This document shows, in pieces, positions 9,355 to 18,175 of a stretch of DNA of 64,000 nt. Position numbers and translations under genes: made by a program. The DNA is from Candidatus Levilactobacillus faecigallinarum (GTDB lineage: Bacteria > Bacillota > Bacilli > Lactobacillales > Lactobacillaceae): contig DXGJ01000023.1 in the NCBI GenBank assembly GCA_019113985.1, positions 1-64,000 on the forward strand. The letters run 5' to 3'. Each line of letters opens with the position of its first letter. Position 1 is the stretch's first letter. The notes under the pieces are model-generated. The model had not been told where the DNA came from and did not search any database. It saw only the letters and a list, made by a program, of their open reading frames with translations.

Positions 9355-10350
9355 TTAATTATGGCGCCAATCGTTTTGGTTATAAAAAAGAGATTCGTCC
9401 TTGCCACGATAGCATTCCGCCTGAATCGTCACGTGATTGACGTTGTACTTCTCGCACAACAGCCCCTCAATCTGACGATAAACGGGTTCCACCTCGCTTA
9501 ACGGTAAATCAACCATGTTGACGTGCACGGAGAAGACCAGGTTGTTTTCATCGATCTGCCAAGCATGCAGATGATGAACGCCCTTAATCTTAGGCAACGC
9601 ACAGATGTCCTGAGCAATTGCCTCGTAGTCCAAATGCGGCGCCCCTTCCATTAGAATCGAGAAGGTTTGCTTCACAATCGGCCATGACTCGTACACGATA
9701 TACGCAGCAACCAGAATCGTAATCAGCGGGTCGACCCAGCTGATCTGCCAAACGGTAATCAGCACCGCCCCGATAATCACGCCCACTGAAGCCAAGGCAT
9801 CGCTCAACAGGTGTAAGTAAGTCGCCCGAATGTTGAGGTTGTGCTTCGACCCGTGGTTTAGCAGGATCGTCGACAGGAGGTTGGCCACAAAGCTCACCAC
9901 CGCAACCAGTAGCATGATGTCCCCTTTGACCGGTTCCGGATGCATCAGCCGGCGGACGGCTTCGCCCGCCAGGATGACCGAAATCAGGATCAAAACACCC
10001 GCGTTCAACAGCGCCGTCAAGATTTCCACCCGACGGTAGCCAAACGTATTGCTACGCGTCTGACGCCGACACCCAATGCGGTGCGCAACGTAACTCAATA
10101 TGACTGAAACGGCATCTCCCAGGTTATGAAAAGCGTCGGATAATAATGAAAGGCTCCCCGATAGTAGCCCCCCTAATAACTCGAATACCGTAATCACGAC
10201 ATTCAAAACCGTTACTAGTAGGAATCGGCCACCTGCCAAACTTTTTTTCTCCAATTTAATCTCGCCCCCGTTACCGAACATATCCCCATTATGACAGAGT
10301 TTAGGTCGAAAGGAAAGGCGGTTTTGGGGCTCCCTGACTTCCTGAATCAC
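9355..10350 (-). CDS. Cation diffusion facilitator (CzcD-like) metal transporter
   Basis: SLSLLSDAFHNLGDAVSVILSYVAHRIG...; C-terminal HHLHAWQIDENN; actual start may be internal (MFGNGGEIKLEKK). Confidence 0.92.
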   Translation of the reverse strand: MIQEVREPQNRLSFRPKLCHNGDMFGNGGEIKLEKKSLAGGRFLLVTVLNVVITVFELLGGLLSGSLSLLSDAFHNLGDAVSVILSYVAHRIGCRRQTRSNTFGYRRVEILTALLNAGVLILISVILAGEAVRRLMHPEPVKGDIMLLVAVVSFVANLLSTILLNHGSKHNLNIRATYLHLLSDALASVGVIIGAVLITVWQISWVDPLITILVAAYIVYESWPIVKQTFSILMEGAPHLDYEAIAQDICALPKIKGVHHLHAWQIDENNLVFSVHVNMVDLPLSEVEPVYRQIEGLLCEKYNVNHVTIQAECYRGKDESLFYNQNDWRHN

Positions 10351-10414
10351 CGTTAAAATTAAAAAAAGGCCAGTCCAGTGACCGGTCTTTTTGCTTCATT
10401 AATATAGACTGCTT

Positions 10415-10993
10415 TTATGCTAACGTCTTTTGCACCAGATGTTCTGGTTTAACGTTAGCCGTAACCCGTTCGTAAGCGTAATCTTTCACGCCATCCAGCT
10501 CAGCACCTAAATCAGACAGATCAATCATCCCGGTCTCCGTGAAACCGTTCTTCTTGATAATGTGTTGCATCGCCATGTTGTGAGGATGCGTATCGATCCG
10601 AATGCTTTCCACATTTTCGGCGTGGTCAATCTGGGTGAAGAGCCGTTGGAACAGTTCGCCGGCCAGGCCGCGACCATGATGGTGGGCAGATACTGCTACG
10701 CGATGAATCGCCAAATATGGGGCTTGCTTGGTCAACCACTGACCATCAATTTGCTTATAGGTGGGGTCGACGCCGGGAATCAGCGCGGCCGTCCCTAAGA
10801 TTTCATTGTTCTCTTCCAGCACGACCGTCCACCCCTGGTGGATGTCGTCTACGAGAACCGCCGTGTTCGGGTAGGTTCCTTGCCACTGGTCAATAGATTG
10901 CGCCGCCAAGAGTTCACGGCCGTCCCGAATAATTGCTTCAATCTGTGGTAAATCTGCCATTGTAGCTTGTCGTAACAGCATGTTTAACACCAT
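10415..10993 (-). CDS. GNAT family N-acetyltransferase
   Basis: LLRQATMADLPQIEAIIRDGR; HRVAVSAHHHGRGLAGELFQRL. Confidence 0.88.
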   Translation of the reverse strand: MVLNMLLRQATMADLPQIEAIIRDGRELLAAQSIDQWQGTYPNTAVLVDDIHQGWTVVLEENNEILGTAALIPGVDPTYKQIDGQWLTKQAPYLAIHRVAVSAHHHGRGLAGELFQRLFTQIDHAENVESIRIDTHPHNMAMQHIIKKNGFTETGMIDLSDLGAELDGVKDYAYERVTANVKPEHLVQKTLA

Positions 10994-11177
10994 CCTTCGT
11001 GTTTTTGATTTAAACGATTTTGTAATCTTAACACGCTCGATTCAAAAAACAACCCACGCGAATCACTTTTTTTCGACTTATCATTTTAAAATCAATTGAA
11101 TTCAGGCGGCACAACGATTTTGGCGTCACATTATTTTCTCATATTCTTAATTGTCCCCGACCATTAAAAATGGCCAC

Positions 11178-11219
11178 ACAAAAATCCCCACCGAAGAACC
11201 TTCTAAACTTCGGTGGGGA
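11178..11219 (-). terminator. Rho-independent terminator
   Basis: Perfect 12-bp stem tccccaccgaag/cttcggtgggga with U-tract on the minus strand. Confidence 0.9.
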
Positions 11220-11463
11220 CCTACAGGGGCGGACACAGGCGAGTGAAAATCAAAACATGTTAATTTTCAAAAACACGTCGTTTCAGTTACGATCGCTTAC
11301 GCTAGCCTATGACTAGCGTAGTCCATGCGCAAGTTTACGCGCTATTACTCTTGGTTATTCGCCTGGTTTCACAACACGTCAAACAACATGATTGACTACC
11401 AATCCAGCCAGAAGATCGATTGGCATCGAAGGTCTTTACTGCCCGCGGCCGTCATTCCCCTAC
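11178..11463 (-). ncRNA. Orphan structured small RNA candidate with own promoter and terminator
   Basis: Minus strand: TTGTTA-17 nt-TAGGCT with extended -10, GGGG-starting transcript, several nested stems, strong terminator TCCCCACCGAAG...CTTCGGTGGGGA-TTTTT; no ORF. Confidence 0.65.
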
Positions 11464-11510
11464 ATTTTTAGCCTACCATTTTTGTGCGGGATTAACAACG
11501 AAAAGGGCCA

Positions 11511-11957
11511 TTATTCCACCGAATCCAGCCGAAAATGCCATTGTTCCTCCTGGCGGTAGGCAATTAAGCGTTTGGTCGGTTCCGGATCAAACACGCCCAG
11601 GTCAATAGTAGTCTGTTCCCCCGCCGTTAACGCCATGAAGCGCTCTTCGAAAAACGACCGTAAAACTTCCGCGTAAACTGAACGTTTCTGTGCCCGTTGC
11701 ACGGCACTACTTAGTGTATAACCCTCATCCAGGAACGTCTTGATTTGCCGAATCTCAATGACCGTTTTATAGGAGAATTTACGATTACCACCACCGGTAA
11801 CCTCCGCGCTGTGCACGTAGCCCTTACGCTCCCAGTACCGGAGTTGACTGGGCGACACCCCCGTCACCCGAGCAACGTCACCGATACCCAGAATCATTTC
11901 ATCAATCGGGACCTTTTTCATAAATTTTGCAATATCCGTTTTTTCCATTTCTACCAC
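11511..11957 (-). CDS. MerR-family transcriptional regulator
   Basis: MILGIGDVARVTGVSPSQLRYWERKGYVHSAEVTGGGNRKFSYKTV. Confidence 0.93.
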   Translation of the reverse strand: MVEMEKTDIAKFMKKVPIDEMILGIGDVARVTGVSPSQLRYWERKGYVHSAEVTGGGNRKFSYKTVIEIRQIKTFLDEGYTLSSAVQRAQKRSVYAEVLRSFFEERFMALTAGEQTTIDLGVFDPEPTKRLIAYRQEEQWHFRLDSVE

Positions 11958-12077
11958 CTAAATTCTTAATTCGGGGAATCGCGTACTATTCCCAAATGAA
12001 AGCGCTTGTGAATTTTGTTAAGCAACCTTATTAGCCTGTTCACTTTTCTCTAAATAGTATATATTTTCTAAAAAGCA

Positions 12078-12117
12078 TGTCAAGGTTCTTGACAAAGAAG
12101 TTTAATCTGCGTATATT
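12078..12117 (+). promoter_or_regulatory. Sigma-A promoter with palindromic operator over the -35 box
   Basis: TGTCAAG-GTT-CTTGACA perfect palindrome; TTGACA (12089-12094), 17-nt spacer, TATATT (12112-12117). Confidence 0.75.
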
Positions 12118-12158
12118 TATTCCAGAAATAATATTTAGGATAAAAGAGGGAATTTATA

Positions 12159-13649
12159 GTGGGTAAAGCAATTGATACCAACGGAAAGCCTTATAGCCGG
12201 AGCTTGCTAGTTGCGCTCCTGTTAATCGGGACATTCTGTACGGTTTTGAATCAAACGATTTTAAGTACCGCCTTTCCAACCTTAATGAAGGCGTTCGACG
12301 TCAACACGTCGACGGTTCAATGGTTGACGACGGGTTTCTTACTGGTCAATGGGATTATGATTCCCATCAGTGCTTGGCTGATTAACACCATCAGTTCCAA
12401 GTGGTTGTACATCGGCGCGATGTCGATTTTCTTAGTCGGGACCATCCTCTGCTGGTCCGCCATCAGCTTCCCAATGCTGCTGATTGGTCGGTTAGTTCAG
12501 GCCGTTGGGGTCGGGGTTTCGATGCCACTACTCCAAACCATGATGCTGACCATCTTCCCAGCGAACAAGCGGGGAACTGCCATGGGATTAGCCGGAATCG
12601 TTATCGGGTTAGCACCTGCCATTGGCCCAACCTTATCCGGGTGGGTCATCGATAACCTGAGCTGGCGAGACCTCTTTGGGATGATTATTCCTATCGTTAT
12701 TGTTGTCATCATTGCCAGTTTCTGGGTCATGCGGAGCGTCTTGGAGACCGAAAAGTCCCCATTGGACATCTGGTCCGTTCTCCTCTCCACGGTTGGTTTT
12801 GGGAGCATGCTCTACGGCTTCTCCTCCGTTGGGGACGATGGCTGGGGCAGTGCCAAGGTTCTGACCACCCTTATCGTTGGTCTGATCTTCGTGGTTCTCT
12901 TCATCTGGCGTCAACTGCGGATGGACGATCCATTCTTGAACTTCCGCGTTTACAAGTCTAAGGAATTTACGGTTGCCGCTATCCTGAGTTCCGTGGTCAT
13001 GATGGCCATGGTCGGGGTCGAAATGGTCATTCCACTGTATCTGCAAATGGTCAAGGGCATGTCCGCCTTCCATTCTGGGTTGACTCTGTTGGCTGGTGCC
13101 CTAATGATGGGGGTTATGAGCCCCATTACCGGTCGGGCGTTTGACCGCTTCGGCGCCAAGCGCTTAGCCATCATGGGGATGTTCCTTCTGACGGTTGGGA
13201 CGTTACCATTCGCCTGGATCACCAAGGATTCATCGACGCTGTACATCGTGATTCTCTATGCTATTCGGATGTTCGGGATTGCCATGGTCATGATGCCAGC
13301 CACCACGGCCGGGATGAACGCCCTGCCAATGAACCTGATCAGTCACGGGACCGCCGTCAACAACACGCAACGGCAAGTGGCTAGTTCCGTGGGGACGGCC
13401 ATCTTGGTCAGTGTCTTGACCAACGTAACCAAGAACCAGATGCCCGCTAAGCACGTGTTGACCTCTAACCCACTGGGGTACGCCAACGGCGCCATCAACG
13501 CCACCTTGTCCGGTTACCACGCCGCCTTCTGGATTGCCATTGGGTTCAGCGTCCTGGCACTGGTCGTTGCCTTCTTCTTAAAGGGCAGTAACCACTCCAC
13601 TCACGTGACCGACGTTCAACCGGAAACTGATAAGGGAGGTGCCGCATAA
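12159..13649 (+). CDS. MFS multidrug efflux transporter, DHA2 (EmrB/QacA) family; GTG start
   Basis: 14-TM-type DHA2 features: GTFCTVLNQTILSTAFPTLMKAF, GLVIGLAPAIGPTLSGW-like motif C. Confidence 0.93.
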   Translation: MGKAIDTNGKPYSRSLLVALLLIGTFCTVLNQTILSTAFPTLMKAFDVNTSTVQWLTTGFLLVNGIMIPISAWLINTISSKWLYIGAMSIFLVGTILCWSAISFPMLLIGRLVQAVGVGVSMPLLQTMMLTIFPANKRGTAMGLAGIVIGLAPAIGPTLSGWVIDNLSWRDLFGMIIPIVIVVIIASFWVMRSVLETEKSPLDIWSVLLSTVGFGSMLYGFSSVGDDGWGSAKVLTTLIVGLIFVVLFIWRQLRMDDPFLNFRVYKSKEFTVAAILSSVVMMAMVGVEMVIPLYLQMVKGMSAFHSGLTLLAGALMMGVMSPITGRAFDRFGAKRLAIMGMFLLTVGTLPFAWITKDSSTLYIVILYAIRMFGIAMVMMPATTAGMNALPMNLISHGTAVNNTQRQVASSVGTAILVSVLTNVTKNQMPAKHVLTSNPLGYANGAINATLSGYHAAFWIAIGFSVLALVVAFFLKGSNHSTHVTDVQPETDKGGAA

Positions 13650-14374
13650 TGATTATTATTACGCTCATTTTGTCGGTCGTCCTGGCATTCGTATTCTACG
13701 TTTACATGCACAACCGCGTTTTAAGCAACATCTTGACGGTCTTGATGATTGTCATCATGGGATTCAGTACCCTCTTCATCGTGAAAAACGACCACGACCA
13801 TTACGGCCTGCATAACGTTACCCAGACCACCACGCAAAAGATTTACTCAGCGTCGCCGTCGAAGCAGATGCCAATGGTGATCTACCAATCCGTCGGCACG
13901 GCAGACAAGCACCGGGTCTACGTTTACAAGACCAGCGCTGACGCCAAGAAGACGGCTCACACCAAGGCCAAGGTCACCACGACCAACGTGGTCAAGCGCA
14001 CGACGGGTAAGAACCGCATCGTGACCACCAAAACCTACCGTGAGTACAAGAACAGCACCTACAAGTTCTGGTTCGGTCTCGCGGGGAACGGTCACCAGTA
14101 CGTGAAGGAAACCAACACGATTTACCTGAACAAGAACTGGACCGTTCTAAGTGCCACCCAAGCCAAGCAACTTCAAAAGTTAGCGAAGTCCAAGAGCTTC
14201 CAAGCAAAACAAAAGACTGCCGCTAAAGCCTACGTTCAAAAGCAGGTCATGGCCGCTATGACCAAGAACCCTAGCATGAGCGCTGCCCAACGGCAACAAG
14301 TGATCAAGCAAGCTACGGCTGCTTACCAAGCCCAAGCCATGCAACAACTGATCAAGCAAGTTAAACAAAACTAG
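13649..14374 (+). CDS. DUF4811-like membrane-anchored protein
   Basis: Two N-terminal TM segments then a Lys/Gln-rich extracytoplasmic domain; start overlaps stop of the MFS gene. Confidence 0.7.
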   Translation: MIIITLILSVVLAFVFYVYMHNRVLSNILTVLMIVIMGFSTLFIVKNDHDHYGLHNVTQTTTQKIYSASPSKQMPMVIYQSVGTADKHRVYVYKTSADAKKTAHTKAKVTTTNVVKRTTGKNRIVTTKTYREYKNSTYKFWFGLAGNGHQYVKETNTIYLNKNWTVLSATQAKQLQKLAKSKSFQAKQKTAAKAYVQKQVMAAMTKNPSMSAAQRQQVIKQATAAYQAQAMQQLIKQVKQN

Positions 14375-14398
14375 TCGAATAGAAGCGATTTACCCCAA

Positions 14399-14438
14399 CA
14401 GGGCGCCCCACCATTTCCGGTGAGACGCCCTGTTTTTG
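14399..14438 (+). terminator. Terminator of MFS-DUF4811 operon
   Basis: CAGGGCGCCCCACC...GGTGAGACGCCCTG-TTTTTG. Confidence 0.85.
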
Positions 14439-14449
14439 AATTTATATTA

Positions 14450-14675
14450 CTTGTGGCACCGCCCACTCCACTGTACCGACCAATTGTCCTGACAGCTAGG
14501 TAGACCGGTAACCAACGCTACACGCCGCCGAGTATTGGTACCGTAGTGGGCACGACTCTGAAGCTACGCGAAAACCACGCGCATCTCCAGAGCTCGGCCT
14601 TGTTGTAACCCGACTGAGGAACGTCGGCTAACAGCAATTTCACCACGGTACCAAAGTCGGCTCTGTTTCGCTGAC
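14450..14675 (-). repeat. Structured intergenic repeat, copy 1 (inverted relative to copy 2)
   Basis: Minus-strand sequence aligns to copy 2 along most of its length; core three-way-junction fold at 14528-14660. Confidence 0.85.
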
Positions 14676-14966
14676 ACTGGTCTAAAGTTAAATGGTTGTG
14701 TTGTTTTTAAGCCACACTGACTAAACAGATTTGCAAAAATAATTTCTGAGACAAGTTTGAGAAAGTTAATGTCTAAAGCGTTTGTCAGTAAAACTGACAA
14801 GCAATTAATCATTAAATTGCATCAAGCACCTGTACCGCGGTTACTACTGGTTATTTGGTAACCCAATCAATAATTGCGCTAGGGCCGTTCGTTGAATTGA
14901 CCATATGATGTTAGAACGTTCAGTTATGGATGCCGATGGAAAATCCGTCGACTAGTAATCGGCTAT

Positions 14967-15140
14967 GTTAGCGGAGCGGAGACGACTTTGGCCCTGTGGT
15001 GAAATTGGTGTTGGCTGGCGTATTTTGCCAGCCTACAGCAAGGCCGAGCTTCGGAGACGCACGTGGGTTGCGCGTGGCTTCGAAGTCGTGCCCACTACAG
15101 GGGCAATTAGTCGGTGGAGTGGAGCGGGTGGTGCTACAAC
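14967..15140 (+). repeat. Structured intergenic repeat, copy 2
   Basis: GTTAGCGGAGCGGAGACGACTTTGG...AGTCGGTGGAGTGGAGCGGGTGGTGCTACAAC matches reverse complement of copy 1; core fold at 14983-15113. Confidence 0.85.
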
Positions 15141-15238
15141 CTTTCTTTAACCACTACCTTTATACCCGAAAAAAGTGCAAAAAAAATAGCGCAGGCCTAC
15201 AGCCTACCGCTATTAATGGTGTATCTTGTAACCGGGGC

Positions 15239-15481
15239 TTAAACCCGGGTCATCGTATCCTGAGCTTGCCGGCAACGAGGCATTAAGCTGGATAAGTCAC
15301 TCAAAGACGTTCCATTATCCTGAAAACACTGAATCATATCAATCCAGTACAGATCGGCATCATCGAATTCCGTCAGCGAATGCCCGGTCCCCAATAGTCC
15401 GTTCTCAACGTATTCCGCCACCCGCTGCTTGTCAACGTGCGCAGATTGCGCTAATTCAGTTAAGTTCATCTTCATCGTCAC
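15239..15481 (-). CDS. Short MerR-like regulator (80 aa)
   Basis: MNLTELAQSAHVDKQRVAEYVENGLLGTGHSLTEFDDADLYWIDMIQCF resembles a MerR HTH; divergent to azlCD. Confidence 0.65.
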   Translation of the reverse strand: MTMKMNLTELAQSAHVDKQRVAEYVENGLLGTGHSLTEFDDADLYWIDMIQCFQDNGTSLSDLSSLMPRCRQAQDTMTRV

Positions 15482-15658
15482 TACCCCACTTTCTTCTCTT
15501 CTTTTTTCTCAATGTGAGTATCATACAACCGCCCCTATCAAAAATCAACCTTTTGTTTGCGGCCCAAATTCGTGTCCCCTAAAAATTAGTTCTTTACCCC
15601 ACTGACGACACGGTTTACACTAACTTTATTACATTTTTTACGAAAGGAAGCTCTGCGC

Positions 15659-16363
15659 ATGAATGCTAATCTTAGCTTTAAAGCTGGGCTCAAAGACGTT
15701 CTCCCCACCGTTTTTGGCTACATCGGCGTTGGCTTGGCCTTTGGTATCGTGGCCCACACCAGCCACCTCAGTCTCCTCATGGTGGCCGCCATGTCCTTCA
15801 TTGTTTACGCCGGCTCGGCTCAGTTCATCATCACCAGCATGCTCCTGGCCGGCAACCCCGTCTCCGCCATTATTTTCTCCACCTTCCTGGTCAATTCCCG
15901 GATGATCCTAATGAGTACCAGCCTCGCACAATACTTTCGCCACGAATCCATGGGCAAGAACCTCTGGCTGGGGACCCTAGTGACCGACGAAACGTTCGCC
16001 CTAGCCATGAATAAACAAAATCTAACCAACGGTAAGCTCAGTTTCCACTGGCAAAATGCCGCCAACCTCGTGGCCTACCTAGTCTGGGGCATCTCCACCA
16101 TCGTCGGGGCCATCCTAGGCGGCTTCATCGCCAACCCCGAGCAGTTCGGCTTTGGCTTTGCGTTGACCGCGATGTTCATCGGCCTGGTCTACCTACAGCT
16201 GATCAGCGACAAACACCTGGGCATCCCCCGTCAGCTCACGGTCATGGCCTTCGTTGCCTTGGTCTACTACTTGTCTCTCCGCGTCCTCGACGCCAACTTT
16301 GCCCTACTAACCGCGACCATCCTGGGTTGCCTCTTCGGAATGGAGTTGAAAAAATGGCATTAA
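15659..16363 (+). CDS. azlC: AzlC-family branched-chain amino acid exporter subunit
   Basis: LPTVFGYIGVGLAFGIVAHTSHLS...; MSFIVYAGSAQFI; LVNSRMILMSTSLAQYF. Confidence 0.93.
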   Translation: MNANLSFKAGLKDVLPTVFGYIGVGLAFGIVAHTSHLSLLMVAAMSFIVYAGSAQFIITSMLLAGNPVSAIIFSTFLVNSRMILMSTSLAQYFRHESMGKNLWLGTLVTDETFALAMNKQNLTNGKLSFHWQNAANLVAYLVWGISTIVGAILGGFIANPEQFGFGFALTAMFIGLVYLQLISDKHLGIPRQLTVMAFVALVYYLSLRVLDANFALLTATILGCLFGMELKKWH

Positions 16364-16680
16364 CCAATCTCTGGGTCATCCTGGGCTGTGGCGCCGTCAC
16401 CCTGCTCTCCCGGGTCATTCCCTTCGCCCTCCTCAAAAAGTTTCACCTACCGGCTGTGGTCATCGACTTTCTCTCGTTTGTTCCGATTGCCATCATGACC
16501 GCCTTGTGTTGCCAAAGTCTCTTCGTGGCCCACGCCGGCCACTGGGCCACGCTCAATCTGGCCAATTGTTATGCCGCCATCCCCGCCACATTCGCGGGCA
16601 TTCTCTCCAAGAGTCTACTGGTCGTGGTGGTCGTCGGTATCATGGCGATGGCCGTGATTCGCTACTTCCAATGGGGATAA
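16354..16680 (+). CDS. azlD: AzlD-family branched-chain amino acid exporter subunit
   Basis: GCGAVTLLSRVIPFALLKKFHLP; overlaps azlC end. Confidence 0.9.
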   Translation: MALTNLWVILGCGAVTLLSRVIPFALLKKFHLPAVVIDFLSFVPIAIMTALCCQSLFVAHAGHWATLNLANCYAAIPATFAGILSKSLLVVVVVGIMAMAVIRYFQWG

Positions 16681-16693
16681 CGCCCCCACACCA

Positions 16694-16741
16694 AAAGACA
16701 GGTATCATCCCTAATCAACTGGATGATACCTGTCTTTTTAA
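16694..16741. terminator. Bidirectional terminator
   Basis: AAAAGACAGGTATCATCC...GGATGATACCTGTCTTTT. Confidence 0.85.
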
Positions 16742-16753
16742 CCGCCCCTAATT

Positions 16754-18175
16754 CTATTCAGCAATCAGCTTCCCGCCACCCGTTAAGGTGTAGGTCTTCC
16801 CGTTCAGCCACTTATTGGCACTGTTGCTCTTATCATAATAGACGTTATGCCCATTGGAATGGATGTGCTTCAATGCGCTCTTGGTGCTGACCAGCGCCGT
16901 AATATGGGAATCCTTGGTGACGGACCAGGTATTGTTCCCCTTGAGCGTCAGCGTGGTCTTCCCCGCGGTTGCAGCGTGGTTGATGGCCCCCGTTAGCTTG
17001 CTACCGGAGGTCAGGGCCAGTTTTAAGGTACTGCCCTTGGCCACTTCGACGTTGCCCTTTAGGGTTTGGTTCTTAGCGGTAAAGGTCAACTTACCCCCGT
17101 TACTCCCGCTAGTCCCCCAGCGATCACCGGCCAAACGAATCAAGACGTTCGACGCGTTGCTGAGTTTAACGTTGGTCAGGTTGATTTTTGCCGTGGTGTT
17201 GGTCACGTAAAATAGGGCGCCGGTGTGCGTAGAAGTCCCCTTCGACCCGTTCTTGACCGTTGACGTCAGGCTGCCATTGGTCATCGAGAAGACCGACGTA
17301 CCAACCTCGGCGTCCCCCGACATACTCTGGTATAGCATGACCCCATTATTTTTCTTTCCGGTCAGTTTCGAGTTCTTGACCGTAATACTGTTGGATCCTT
17401 CGATATCGGCGGCCTCGGCGCCCGTAGCGGTTCCGGTCACGTTAGTCGCCGTAATCTTCCCCGTCGAGTATAGGACCGGTGAGCCGTCGCCCGCAGTCTT
17501 TAGGGTCCCTTTATTCAGACTAACGGTCCCGCCGCCCCGGTCGGTCGCTAATGCGGCCGAATGACTGCCTTCAGTCGTAATGTTGGTATTGGTGGCGGTA
17601 ATCTTACCCTTATAGGTGGCGTCCAGTCCCCGCGAGGAACTCTTGGTGGTGTTGATGGTCGCATTCTTGACCGTCACGTTGGCCTGACTCCCAGTCGCGA
17701 AAATGGCGTTCGACCCAATCGACTTCGTGGTTTCGGTCAGCTTAGAAATGGTAGCTTTGCCGCCCTTGGTAACTAAGATACCGGCGTTTTGACCGAAGAA
17801 GTTACTGTTGTCCGTACTGGTGGTATTGCCCTGTTTGGTGACCTTGCTCCCGGTCAGGGTCAAGTTGCCGCCCTTTTTGACGTAAACCGCAGATTTGTTC
17901 GCGGTGGTTGACTGGATGGTCTGATTGCTCAGCTGCTTGGTCCCGGAAACGGTCGTGGTCCCCGAGAGCTTCGCGCTACTGCTGCTAGTCTGCCCCGGGG
18001 CACTGGTCCCGCTGGGCTTGCCACTGGGTTTCGTCCCACTCGGCTTGGTCTTGGCCATCGCCGGTTGGTCGGCTTGTTGCGATTGTTGCATGATTGTAGG
18101 GGCTGCTACTAAGCCCCCGAGAACCACGGCACTGGATAAAGCAATGGTAAGATTGCGTTTTGTGTTGGTTGTCAT
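16754..18175 (-). CDS. Secreted parallel-beta-helix-like protein
   Basis: Signal peptide (MTTNTKRNLTIALSSAVVLGGLVAAPTIMQ); Ser/Thr/Pro linker with PSG repeats; many N/T/G-rich rungs (NLTLTGSKV, ITATNTNITTEGS, ITVKNSKLTG). Confidence 0.75.
   Translation of the reverse strand: MTTNTKRNLTIALSSAVVLGGLVAAPTIMQQSQQADQPAMAKTKPSGTKPSGKPSGTSAPGQTSSSSAKLSGTTTVSGTKQLSNQTIQSTTANKSAVYVKKGGNLTLTGSKVTKQGNTTSTDNSNFFGQNAGILVTKGGKATISKLTETTKSIGSNAIFATGSQANVTVKNATINTTKSSSRGLDATYKGKITATNTNITTEGSHSAALATDRGGGTVSLNKGTLKTAGDGSPVLYSTGKITATNVTGTATGAEAADIEGSNSITVKNSKLTGKKNNGVMLYQSMSGDAEVGTSVFSMTNGSLTSTVKNGSKGTSTHTGALFYVTNTTAKINLTNVKLSNASNVLIRLAGDRWGTSGSNGGKLTFTAKNQTLKGNVEVAKGSTLKLALTSGSKLTGAINHAATAGKTTLTLKGNNTWSVTKDSHITALVSTKSALKHIHSNGHNVYYDKSNSANKWLNGKTYTLTGGGKLIAE

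Noticed and set aside
11178-11463. Considered tmRNA, RNase P RNA, SRP RNA or a classic riboswitch for the orphan RNA
   Set aside because: None of the conserved motifs of these RNAs (for example tmRNA tRNA-like ends, RNase P GAGGAAAGTCC) is present, and no same-strand gene lies close enough downstream to be a riboswitch target before the terminator.
11997-12010. TGAAAGCGCTTGTG as a cre site upstream of the MFS exporter
   Set aside because: Only 12/14 to the consensus, with mismatches in the conserved end; not listed as a feature.
14564-15286. ORFs of 60-96 aa within and around the inverted structured repeats
   Set aside because: Frames do not correspond between the two repeat copies, while base pairing does; non-coding is the better explanation.
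15239-15481. Pseudogene of a longer MerR regulator
   Set aside because: Short length could reflect truncation, but it has a clean start, own terminator and divergent placement to azlCD, so an intact short regulator is equally likely; kept as CDS with lower confidence.
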